64,000 bases of DNA from Rubrivivax sp. GTDB lineage: Bacteria; Pseudomonadota; Gammaproteobacteria; Burkholderiales; Burkholderiaceae_C. The translations under genes were made by a program, and so were the position numbers. Shown one piece after another: positions 57,141 through 64,000 of this stretch (the first letter of the stretch is position 1; every line of letters starts with the position of its first letter). Under the pieces are notes generated by a model that saw only the letters and a program-made list of their open reading frames with translations, did not search any database and had not been told where the DNA came from. The DNA is taken from the NCBI GenBank assembly GCA_016707445.1, contig JADJHR010000001.1, forward strand, positions 372,001 through 436,000. The letters are read 5' to 3'.

Positions 57141-58823
57141 TCAGGGCAGTGCGGCTTGCAGCAGGCCGCGCGCGACGACCTTCAGCGCCAGCGTCTCTTC
57201 GGCGCCCTCGAAGATCGACAGCACGCGCGCGTCGACGAAGTAGCGGCTGACGGCGGTCTCCTCGGCGTAGCCCATGCCGCCGTGGATCTGCTGCGCGTCG
57301 CGCGTCACCATCTCGGCGGTGCGGCAGGCCAGCAGCTTGACCAGGCTGGATTCGATGCGCCCGCCGCCCTCGTCCATGCGCCGGCCGACCGCATAGGCGA
57401 GTTGGCGGCAGGCCGCGTAGCGTGCGGCCATGCGCGCGATCTTGATGCGTGTGAGCGGATAGTCGATCAGCGGCTGGTCGAAGACGCGCCGGTCGTGCGC
57501 ATAGCGGATGGCCGCCGTCAGCGCGGCGCGCATCACGCCTGAGGCGCGCGCCGCCGTCTGCAGCCGCCCGCCCATCATGCCGGCCATCGTGTAGTAGAAG
57601 CCCTGGCCCAGCCCGGCGTCGCCGCCGACCAGGTGGCTGTCGGGCACGAACAGATTCTCGAACGTGAGGTCGAAGGAATGCATGCCGCGGTAGCCGATGG
57701 TCGGGATCGCGCGGCCGCCCAGACGCCCACCGCCGGCCTGCGTGTGTTCGAAGGCATGGCCCTCGAACGACGGTTTCTCGACCAGCAGCAGGCTCAGCCC
57801 GTTGTGGCCCCTGGATTTGTCGGGGTCGGTGCGCGCCACCACCATCAGCAGCCCTGCCTTGCCGGCAAAGGTGCACCAGGTCTTGGCACCGTTCAGGTGC
57901 CAGCCACCGGCGGTGCGCGTGGCTTTCAGCGACAGGCCGGCGACATCGGAGCCGAAGTCGGGCTCGGTGATCGCGATCGCGCACAGCGGGTCGCCGGCCG
58001 CGATGCGCGGCAGCCAGTGGGCCTTCTGTCCGTCGGTGCCGCCGGCCAGCAGCGCGCGCGACAGGATCTCGGGCCGCGTGATCAGGCTGCCCGCAGCCGC
58101 CAGCGAGGCCTCGGACAACGCCTCGGTGACCGTGATCATCATCAGCGCGTCACCTCCCGCGCCAGCGCTGCCGCCATGGCATTCGGGGATCGACAGCCCA
58201 AACACGCCCATCTCGCGCATCGGCTGCAGCAAGGTCTCGGGCACGGTCAGGTCGTGGCGGTGGATCTGCTCGGCCAGTGGCGCCACCACGTCGGCCGCAA
58301 AGCGGCGAAAGCTGGCCTGCGCCATCGACAGCGTCTCGTCCAGTGCCACCTGGCCGATCTCGGCGCTGGCGGCGGCCACCGCGCGGCCCAGTTCAGCCAG
58401 ATCGGCGGCGCCGGCACTGGCGCGGCGCAATCGTGTCAGCTCGGCGCTGCCGGCCAGTGCATGCAGGCCTTCGACGTCATCGTCCGTATCGAGCGCGATG
58501 CCTTGCAGCCTGGCCACGACCGCCGTGATGGCATCGCAGGCGAACACCAGGGCCAGCGCGGCGTCGATGGCCGACGCTGGCGACGCCTGCTCGATCGTGG
58601 TTTCGGCGGCCAGCAGATCGGCGCAGGCCAGGGCCAGCTCGTGGCAGACCCATTGCCGATCATCGAGCCGGCCGGCGTCGAGCCGGCCATCCACCGCACA
58701 CAGGTCAGCCACGCGGCGCACGGCGGCGTCGAAGTGCTGGCGCAGCTGCGCCAGCAGCGGCCGTGCCAGTGCGCGGGCGCTGGCGAGACGCGCGGGGTCG
58801 GTCAACGGGGTCGGGATCGTCAT
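57141..58823 (-). CDS. Acyl-CoA dehydrogenase with N-terminal helical extension
   Basis: A 560-residue protein, about 170 residues longer than a usual ACAD. Residues 1-165 are Ala/Asp-rich and probably helical; I do not recognise them. The ACAD core has CAIAITEPDFGSDVAGLSLKATR, the NGAKTWCTFAGKAGLL strand, RRVFDQPLIDYPLTRIKIARM and AQQIHGGMGYAEE. The catalytic-base Glu is present in SIFEGAEETLAL. It oxidises an acyl-CoA to 2-enoyl-CoA. The extension recalls subfamily members in crotonyl/methylene-type and benzylsuccinate-related pathways, but I cannot assign it. Confidence 0.87.
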   Translation of the reverse strand: MTIPTPLTDPARLASARALARPLLAQLRQHFDAAVRRVADLCAVDGRLDAGRLDDRQWVCHELALACADLLAAETTIEQASPASAIDAALALVFACDAITAVVARLQGIALDTDDDVEGLHALAGSAELTRLRRASAGAADLAELGRAVAAASAEIGQVALDETLSMAQASFRRFAADVVAPLAEQIHRHDLTVPETLLQPMREMGVFGLSIPECHGGSAGAGGDALMMITVTEALSEASLAAAGSLITRPEILSRALLAGGTDGQKAHWLPRIAAGDPLCAIAITEPDFGSDVAGLSLKATRTAGGWHLNGAKTWCTFAGKAGLLMVVARTDPDKSRGHNGLSLLLVEKPSFEGHAFEHTQAGGGRLGGRAIPTIGYRGMHSFDLTFENLFVPDSHLVGGDAGLGQGFYYTMAGMMGGRLQTAARASGVMRAALTAAIRYAHDRRVFDQPLIDYPLTRIKIARMAARYAACRQLAYAVGRRMDEGGGRIESSLVKLLACRTAEMVTRDAQQIHGGMGYAEETAVSRYFVDARVLSIFEGAEETLALKVVARGLLQAALP

Positions 58824-58851
58824 GGCCCGATTGTGGTCGCCGGCGGCGGGC

Positions 58852-60141
58852 TCAGGCCCGAATCAACCCTGGCGACGCCTCGAGTGCACGCTCGCTGGCC
58901 GCACGCGGCAGCTTGCCGGCCAGCGCCAACGCGCCGCCGGCGTTCAGCATGGCCGCGAACTGGTGGCGCAACGCTGCAGCGTCCACGCGCTGGATGCGCG
59001 CCAGCATGTCGGCGGCGTCGCGCGGCTGGCCGAAGGCAAAGACCTCGAGCGCCGCATCCTCCAGCCGGCGCAGCGGCCGCTCGAGCGCACGCAGCTGGCG
59101 CACCACGATCTGGTTGTGTGCACGCTCCAGGTCGACCGGGTCGATGGCCTCGGCGTGCTGGCGCAACAGCCGCGCCAGCTCGCGCAGCGATGCGTCCAGC
59201 TGCGGCGGCGAGGTGGACAGCTCGACCACGAACTGACCGGCGCTGTCGATCACGTCGGCCGAGCAGGCGGCGTAGTAGGCCAGACCCCGCTGTTCGCGCA
59301 GCTGGTCGAGCAGCGGCGCACTCATGCCGTCGCCCAGCACCGCTGCGGCCACCATCGCGGTGGGGTCGTCGGCGGCGCGGGCGGCGATCGGAAAACCCAG
59401 CACCAGGTGCGACTGGCTGCAGCCGTCCAGCCGCTTGCTGGCCACGCCGCCCTGCCAGGCCGGCGCCGGCACCGCCGCGTCTTCGTCGCCAGCCGGCATG
59501 CCGGCAAAGGCCGACTGCACCAGGCGCAGCACCTCGTCGGGGTCGACCGGGCCGGCGACACCGACCACGCAGCGCCTGGCCGTGTAGTGGCGCCGCACCC
59601 AATGCACCAGTTCGTCGCGTGTGAAGCGCTGCAGGTTGCGCCGGCTGCCGATCACCGGCTGCGCCACCGGGTGCTTGCCCCAGCACTGCTTGTCGAACAG
59701 CTTGAAGGCGGTGGACAGCGGGTCGTCGTCGTCCTCGGTGAATTCATGCAGCAGCACCTCGCGCTCGCGCTCCAGCTCGTCGGCCGGGAAGGTGGGCGTC
59801 AGCACCAGCTCGGCCAGCATCGGCACGAACTGCGCCAGGTGCTGCGGCAGCCCGCGCATGTGGAAGGCCGTGTGGTCCTTGTCGGTGTGCGCGTTGACCT
59901 CCGCACCCAGCCGCTCGGCGTCGAGGTTGATGCGCCGCGCGTCGCGCGAGGCCGTGCCCTTGAAGACCATGTGCTCGACGGCGTGGCTGATGCCCGACTC
60001 GCGCGCCGACTCGTGCTGGCTGCCGCTGTGCATGAAGACGCTGGCCACCACGGTGGACAGCTGCGGCATCGGGATCACGAGCAGGCGCACGCCGTTCGGA
60101 AGCCGGTGCAGCAAGGGCGCGGTGGGAATCAGGGTGGGCAA
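58852..60141 (-). CDS. M16-family zinc peptidase (PqqL/pitrilysin type)
   Basis: A 429-residue M16 protein without a signal peptide. The inverted zinc motif HxxEH is HAVEH in SGISHAVEHMVFKGT, with the distal Glu in EREREVLLHEF. The second half keeps LGDGMSAPLLDQLREQRGLAYY, the substrate-cavity Arg/Tyr motif. This resembles the processing-peptidase-like single-chain members found next to housekeeping genes. It lies 28 bp upstream of the acyl-CoA dehydrogenase in the same direction. Confidence 0.9.
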   Translation of the reverse strand: MPTLIPTAPLLHRLPNGVRLLVIPMPQLSTVVASVFMHSGSQHESARESGISHAVEHMVFKGTASRDARRINLDAERLGAEVNAHTDKDHTAFHMRGLPQHLAQFVPMLAELVLTPTFPADELEREREVLLHEFTEDDDDPLSTAFKLFDKQCWGKHPVAQPVIGSRRNLQRFTRDELVHWVRRHYTARRCVVGVAGPVDPDEVLRLVQSAFAGMPAGDEDAAVPAPAWQGGVASKRLDGCSQSHLVLGFPIAARAADDPTAMVAAAVLGDGMSAPLLDQLREQRGLAYYAACSADVIDSAGQFVVELSTSPPQLDASLRELARLLRQHAEAIDPVDLERAHNQIVVRQLRALERPLRRLEDAALEVFAFGQPRDAADMLARIQRVDAAALRHQFAAMLNAGGALALAGKLPRAASERALEASPGLIRA

Positions 60142-60305
60142 GGCAGGGCGGGGGAGGTGGACGGGAGCGCGGCGCCGATCTTAGGGCTTACCGCCAGATG
60201 CACGCCGCGCATCAATCCCATGCAGAACTTTCGTTTGTCCATCCATGGAAACCCGTATCCAATTCGGCCATCGACGCCCGCTGCGTCGGCCAACCGGAAA
60301 TCGAC

Positions 60306-60656
60306 ATGAACCGCAGACCAACCACCGTCAGCACGATCGACCTCGACCGCGACCAGATGATCGTGCTCAGCGCCGGTCAGGACGCCCCGCTGAGTGCGTT
60401 CTATGGCGCCCTGTGGTTGGGCGTGGGTCGCCCGAGCGACCGACCGCAGCGTTTCGATCGGTCCGTTGTCGCGCCGGCCGTGCCGTACAGCCGCGATGGG
60501 GGCGACGGTTCACCGCCGGCAGGCCGCAAGACCGGCCCGTCGCGCACCACAGTGCTGTCGTCACTGCGCATGGCGCTGCGCCCCTGGCAGCAGAGCCTGC
60601 AGCGCTTCGTGCAGCGTCAGCAGTTAGGCCCGGTCGGCGCCGCTGCCGAATTCTGA
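60306..60656 (+). CDS. Hypothetical protein
   Basis: A 116-residue frame, started at MNRRPTTVSTIDLDRD with GGAAA upstream. No signal peptide, membrane helix or known domain is seen. The C-terminal half is basic and Gln-rich (MALRPWQQSLQRFVQRQQ, probably helical). The frame is open upstream to an ATG at 60198, but those residues look non-coding. It ends 10 bp from the convergent NmrA-type gene. It could also be non-coding; codon usage is similar to that of neighbours. Confidence 0.45.
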   Translation: MNRRPTTVSTIDLDRDQMIVLSAGQDAPLSAFYGALWLGVGRPSDRPQRFDRSVVAPAVPYSRDGGDGSPPAGRKTGPSRTTVLSSLRMALRPWQQSLQRFVQRQQLGPVGAAAEF

Positions 60657-60658
60657 AG

Positions 60659-60674
60659 GCGGCCGTCAGGCCGC
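60659..60674. terminator. Short hairpin in convergent gap
   Basis: GCGGCC-GTCA-GGCCGC spans the stop codon of the NmrA-type gene and lies just after the plus-strand hypothetical gene. A 6-bp GC stem without a U-tract; possible bidirectional terminator. Confidence 0.3.
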
Positions 60675-61574
60675 GCGCCAGGCCTGGACCTGAGCGCGCA
60701 CGAATTCGTCCAACCGTGTCAGCCGCAGCCCGAAGCGCGCTTCGAGCTCGGCCGCGCCAACGAAGCGCTCGCTGAACGCATCGTCGGGCAGCGCGAACAG
60801 GCCCATGATGCGCGCCAGCCCGGGGTTGAACGGCCGCGCCAGCACGGCAATGATGCGTGCAGCGCCACGCGGCAGGTGGTTCAGTTTCAGCGGCACGCCA
60901 GCCAGGCGCGAATAAAGCGCCGCCACCTCGGCGTTGCTCGCGTGGTCGGGGCCGCCGATGTCCAGTCGAGCAAACGGGGCGGGGTCGTCCAGCAGTGCGT
61001 GTAAGGCGATCTGCGCCACGTCACTGGCGGCGACGAAGTTGCGCGTCTTGCTGCCCGGCCCGATCAGGTCGACCTTGCCTTTGCTCAGCAGCGACAGGCC
61101 GTTGAAGCCGTGCACATGGTGTTCCATGAAGGCGCTGGGCCGCAGCACCACCACCTGCGGCAGACGGCTGGCAGCCAGCGCTTGTTCGATCGCGTATTTG
61201 GTGCGGAAGAAGTCCACCGGGTGGTCGGCCGCGGCGCCCAACGCCGAGCAATAGACGAGGCGCTGCACGCCAGCGTCGCAGGCGACCTCGATCAGCGTGC
61301 GCACGCCGGCGTCGTCCACCGCGTCCGACCGCCAGCGGCCGCGGCCCAGCATGCCGTGCGCAGCCATGGTCAGCCGGTCGACGCCAGCGCAGGCGCGCTG
61401 CAGGGACGCGCGGTCGGTGAGATCGGCCGCCATCACGTCGGCACCCAGCGCAGCCAGATCGGCCCCGGCCTCGGGATGGCGGCAGGCCGCGCGCACGTCG
61501 ACGCCTTGCGCGCGCAGGGCCTTCACCAGCGGGCGGCCGAGTGCGCCGGTGGCGCCGAGAACCAGGATCTTCAT
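60666..61574 (-). CDS. NmrA/atypical SDR NAD(P)-binding protein
   Basis: A 302-residue protein started at MKILVLGATGALGRP; an ATG six codons upstream is the alternative. The cofactor loop GATGALG is at residues 7-13 and the acidic/basic switch region reads VRAACRHPEAG, which suggests NADP. It has the NmrA-like layout: GVDRLTMAAHGML, VQRLVYCSALGAAADHPVDFFRTKYAIEQALAAS and a VVLRPSAFMEHHV segment. The SDR YxxxK is partially kept (TKYAIEQ). Members act as redox sensors or reductases. It is divergent from the SARP-type regulator with 204 bp between starts. Confidence 0.85.
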   Translation of the reverse strand: MKILVLGATGALGRPLVKALRAQGVDVRAACRHPEAGADLAALGADVMAADLTDRASLQRACAGVDRLTMAAHGMLGRGRWRSDAVDDAGVRTLIEVACDAGVQRLVYCSALGAAADHPVDFFRTKYAIEQALAASRLPQVVVLRPSAFMEHHVHGFNGLSLLSKGKVDLIGPGSKTRNFVAASDVAQIALHALLDDPAPFARLDIGGPDHASNAEVAALYSRLAGVPLKLNHLPRGAARIIAVLARPFNPGLARIMGLFALPDDAFSERFVGAAELEARFGLRLTRLDEFVRAQVQAWRAA

Positions 61575-61702
61575 CGTCGATCGATGATGCACAGCGCAGC
61601 CGGGGCGTCAATGGCCCGTGGCGCTGAGGCTGCCGCCGACCGGGTTCGAACGTCAAAGGCCGATCTTGCCGCTCGCCCGAGGGGTGTGCAGCCGGGTGCA
61701 GA

Positions 61703-61721
61703 GCGGCGATATGCTCGCCGC
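61703..61721. promoter_or_regulatory. Inverted repeat in divergent gap
   Basis: GCGGCGA (61703-61709), TATGC, TCGCCGC (61715-61721): 7-bp arms and 5-bp spacer, about 58 bp before the SARP-type gene. The spacer carries a -10-like TATGCT, so the repeat may overlap its promoter as an operator. No -35 match at 17 bp was found. Confidence 0.4.
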
Positions 61722-61778
61722 CTTGTCGCCCCGACAGTCAAGGGCTGCGGGTGTGGCCGGCAGCACATCCACAAGTCC

Positions 61779-62177
61779 ATGAACACGCCGCTTGTCGATT
61801 CCAGTTTCGCCCTTCTGCTGGTTGACGACGCGCTGGCCCGCCGGCCGCTCGAAGACGCCTGGCAGCAAGCGCATTCGGGCGGCGATGAGACTACGCAGGC
61901 ACTGCTTTCGGCCGCGGCCTTGTTGTCCATGGGCGTCGAGTTTGCTGATTTTCGCGTGCTGCGGCGCTGGATCGACCGTTTCAATGTCGCTCGCACATCG
62001 ATGGCGCAGGTCGAGCGTGACATCGACCGCGGCCGCATCGATGCCGCACTGGTGCTGCAGCCGTCGCTCGACCACGCCTGGGCCTATGACTCACCATCGG
62101 CCAGCGGCGCCGCGGACCGACTGCTCAACACCTTGCGGGCCGGCACCTGGCCGCCCGGCGATGAAGGTGCGCTGTAG
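61779..62177 (+). pseudogene. N-terminal part of SARP/BTAD-type regulator, ended by in-frame TAG
   Basis: Read from ATG 61779, this 132-residue frame is helical (SFALLLVDDALARRPLEDAW; AALLSMGVEFADFRVLRRWIDRFN) and stops at TAG 62175-62177. The same frame reopens at once and continues as the regulator at 62184. A single G-to-A change (TGG to TAG, Trp to stop) would explain this; the restored join reads GALWAKMLYDYFG. As written it yields only the first part of the N-terminal helical domain. It may instead be a true short gene, but that is less likely. Confidence 0.6.
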
Positions 62178-62183
62178 GCAAAG

Positions 62184-63788
62184 ATGCTGTACGACTACTT
62201 TGGCATGCTCAACGACGAGGCCCGGTGCGAGCGTGAGGTGGCCCTGGTCGCGGGTGAGCAGGCACAGTCACCGCCCAGCCCGGCATGGCGGGTGCGCTGG
62301 TTGCTATTGCTGGCACATTGCCTCGACTACTGGAACCACCCGCACGGCGCGCAGGCCTGCCGCGACGAGATCCGGCAACGGGTGCAGGAAGGCGCCACCG
62401 ATCGACCAGCGGATGCCGGCTGGCGGGCGGCCTTGCAATTGGGGCTGCTGCTGTCCGATCTGCAGCGTGCGCCGGCCGCCGAAGACACGGCACGGCAAGA
62501 CCGCTTGTTCGAGCGCATCGAGGCCCTGCGCGTGCACCTGCGACCGGGGCTGCTGCCGCGCGGTCTGTTTGGGCAGGCTGTGCTGTTGATGCAGCGTGGT
62601 CGCTGGGATGCCGCGCTGTCGCGCATCGACCTGGCGCTGGCCGTGGCGCGAGACGTCGAAGTGCCTGAGCGCGACTGCGGCGTCTACCATGAACTGCGCA
62701 GTTATGCCCTGGCCGGCCTCGACCGCTGGGACGATGCCCAGGCCGAGATCGTGGTGCTGCAGCGTGCGCAAACCGGCGCGCAGGCCGAAGTCGCTCTGGC
62801 CATTGCCGCGTCATTGCAGGCCGCACGTCGGTTGCAAGGCGCCGCGCCGGGAAGCCGCGATCCGGCCATCGTCGACCCGGTGCTGTCGGCCTTGCGGGCC
62901 GCCGCCGCACTGTCGTGGAAGCGATTCCTGCCGTACTTTCCAAGGCTGGTCGCGGCTTGTGCCCAGATCGGGCTGCAAGCGCGCCAGGATGTCGAGTTCC
63001 TGCGCGCCATGGTGCGCGAGCGGCGCCTGGTGCCACCCGGCGAGAGCGTCGAAGACTGGCCTTGGCTGTTGCGCGTGCGTGCGCTCGGGCCCCTGCGCAT
63101 CGAACATGACGATCGTGTGCTCGCGGACCGTGGCAAAGCCCAGCGCAAGCCGCTGGAGTTGTTGGCCGTGCTGGCGGCTCATGGCGGTTGTTCCCTGCCC
63201 ACCGAGACCTTGATCGATACCCTGTGGCCGTCGACCGACGCCGACGCGCCGCGGGCCTCGCTCGACATGGCGGTCTCGCGCCTGCGCAAGCTGCTGCGCA
63301 GCAGCGACTCGGTCGTGGTTGCCGACGGCTGTGCGGCCTTGCACACGGCCCTGGTGTGGACCGATGTCGGTGCATTGGAAGGCCTGTGCGATGGGTCGCC
63401 TCTGTCAGACCCGGCGGCAGCGCTGGATGCGGTGCTGGACTTGTACGAGCAGCCCTTGCTCAGCGGCGAGCGCGTAGGCGTACTGCTGCTGCAGCGGCGC
63501 CAGCAACTACAGGCACGGCTTGAACACCTGGTGTGCCGCTGCGGCGCCGCGATGGAACAGGCCGGCCAGTGGACCCTGGCCTTGTCGGCCTACCGGCGCG
63601 CCCTGGGCGTGCTGCCACTGTCTGAAGCCGTGCTGCGTGCCGCACTGCAGGCCTGCCTGCACAGCGGCGAGCGCGTGCTCGCCGCCACGCTCTACCGCGA
63701 AGCCGCTGAACGCTGGCGCCTGATGTTGGGCGCCGAACCTGGGCCGGCCAGTGCCGCGATCATGAGTGCCGTGAACGGGACCGGCTGA
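62184..63788 (+). CDS. SARP/BTAD-domain transcriptional regulator (interrupted N-terminus)
   Basis: A 534-residue frame from ATG 62184. Residues 1-285 form TPR-like helical repeats (RWDAALSRIDLALAVAR, RWDDAQAEIVVLQRAQ). Residues 290-380 hold an OmpR-type winged helix (LRVRALGPLRIEHDDRVL; RKPLELLAVLAAHGG; TETLIDTLWPSTDADAPRASLDMAVSRLRKLL). Residues 395-525 are a bacterial transcriptional activator domain (BTAD: LLSGERVGVLL, QWTLALSAYRRALGVLPLSEAVLRAALQACLHSGERVLAATLYREAAERW). There is no ATPase domain. In-frame sequence upstream, cut by an amber codon, belongs to it. Its last 29 bp overlap the convergent PEP-CTERM gene. Confidence 0.85.
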   Translation: MLYDYFGMLNDEARCEREVALVAGEQAQSPPSPAWRVRWLLLLAHCLDYWNHPHGAQACRDEIRQRVQEGATDRPADAGWRAALQLGLLLSDLQRAPAAEDTARQDRLFERIEALRVHLRPGLLPRGLFGQAVLLMQRGRWDAALSRIDLALAVARDVEVPERDCGVYHELRSYALAGLDRWDDAQAEIVVLQRAQTGAQAEVALAIAASLQAARRLQGAAPGSRDPAIVDPVLSALRAAAALSWKRFLPYFPRLVAACAQIGLQARQDVEFLRAMVRERRLVPPGESVEDWPWLLRVRALGPLRIEHDDRVLADRGKAQRKPLELLAVLAAHGGCSLPTETLIDTLWPSTDADAPRASLDMAVSRLRKLLRSSDSVVVADGCAALHTALVWTDVGALEGLCDGSPLSDPAAALDAVLDLYEQPLLSGERVGVLLLQRRQQLQARLEHLVCRCGAAMEQAGQWTLALSAYRRALGVLPLSEAVLRAALQACLHSGERVLAATLYREAAERWRLMLGAEPGPASAAIMSAVNGTG

Positions 63789-64000
63789 TTCGCGCGGCTG
63801 CGCCTGCCGCCAGCAACAGCCACAGCGTGGCGGGCGTGGGCACGTCATTGCCGCCCGGGTCGGTGCGGTCAAAGTAGCCGACCAGGTCGCCGTTGGCGCC
63901 GCCCGAGAACAGCGCGCCGCGCGGTGCGTTTACGCCACTCAGCCGAAAAGTGTTGAAGAAGTCGATCTCGCCGCCGTTCGTCGCTTCCAGGTTGAGGGTG
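63760..64000 (-). CDS. PEP-CTERM sorting-domain protein, C-terminal part
   Basis: A minus-strand frame open from the right edge (codons from 63999) to TGA at 63760-63762; 79 residues are visible. The end reads NDVPTPATLWLLLAAGAAARIS and then RSRSRHS: the PEP-CTERM triad (VPTP variant), a membrane helix and a basic cluster. Such proteins are exported, anchored and processed by exosortase in biofilm-forming Gram-negatives. The preceding NLEATNGGEIDFFNTF and GALFSGGANGDLVGYFD segments look like a surface beta-domain. No exosortase gene is in the window. The gene is too short for many gene finders at this edge. Confidence 0.8.
   Translation of the reverse strand, partial: TLNLEATNGGEIDFFNTFRLSGVNAPRGALFSGGANGDLVGYFDRTDPGGNDVPTPATLWLLLAAGAAARISRSRSRHS

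Noticed and set aside
61779..62183. Stop codon recoding (selenocysteine or pyrrolysine) at TAG 62175
   Set aside because: No SECIS-like or PYLIS-like structure, no pyl genes, and TAG is used as an ordinary stop by nudC and other genes here.
1..64000. Genomic island, prophage or integrative element
   Set aside because: No integrase, transposase, tRNA-flanking repeats or compositional shift was seen; all genes look chromosomal and similar in codon use.

Overview
The window reads as a high-GC chromosomal segment of a betaproteobacterium, most likely a Burkholderiales member of the Rubrivivax/Leptothrix/Sphaerotilus type. This rests on three Bug/TctC-type binding proteins without their membrane partners, a PEP-CTERM sorting tail at the right edge, dense ATGA/TGATG operon overlaps and very strong third-position GC. 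The genus is inference. I saw no tRNA, rRNA, CRISPR array, transposase, integrase or phage gene.

Layout. 0-9 kb: the end of a ZrgA-like zinc protein, a LysR/UroD-like/Bug gene set, a PLP lyase, an enoyl-CoA hydratase, then a plus-strand run of PEP-mutase-like enzyme, DUF364-type protein, SDR dehydrogenase and IclR regulator. 9-14 kb: a minus-strand operon of two-component dehydrogenase E1 alpha and beta plus a TRAP transporter (DctP, fused DctQM). A GTCCA-N5-TGGAC inverted repeat lies both before the SDR-IclR genes and before this operon, suggesting one regulon. 15-23 kb: a plus-strand array of an Fe(III)-type ABC importer, a coupled exported protein, a PhnD-C-E-E importer and a DUF1161 protein, meeting nudC tail to tail. 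24-27 kb: gamma-glutamyltransferase with a Bug protein. 27-31 kb: acyl-CoA dehydrogenase, a membrane Ser/Thr kinase with a Cache sensor, and an orphan Hcp-like (type VI tube-fold) protein.

31-43 kb: a complete histidine-utilisation locus. hutC-D-I-G-F run leftward and hutU-H plus an ABC importer run rightward from a shared operator/promoter at 35779-35814. It encodes the five-step route (HutH, HutU, HutI, HutF, HutG) to glutamate and formate. hutH and the importer binding protein each carry a one-base frameshift, and the permease is read in frame into a lipoprotein-like serine hydrolase; the junction could be a third one-base event. 44-48 kb: CBS protein, branched-chain 2-oxo acid dehydrogenase E1 alpha, E1 beta and E2, and a third Bug protein. 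48-52 kb: an Lgt-like/thioredoxin fusion and PaaZ. 52-60 kb (minus): hybrid histidine kinase, TldE/TldD-type pair, long acyl-CoA dehydrogenase, M16 peptidase. 60-64 kb: small orphan protein, NmrA-type oxidoreductase, a SARP/BTAD-type regulator interrupted by an in-frame amber codon, and a PEP-CTERM protein running off the right edge.

The most unusual items are the permease-hydrolase fusion or pseudo-fusion, the DATV-repeat kinase beside an Hcp-like orphan, the symmetric hut promoter with a predicted leaderless hutC, and the shared inverted repeat of the IclR neighbourhood.
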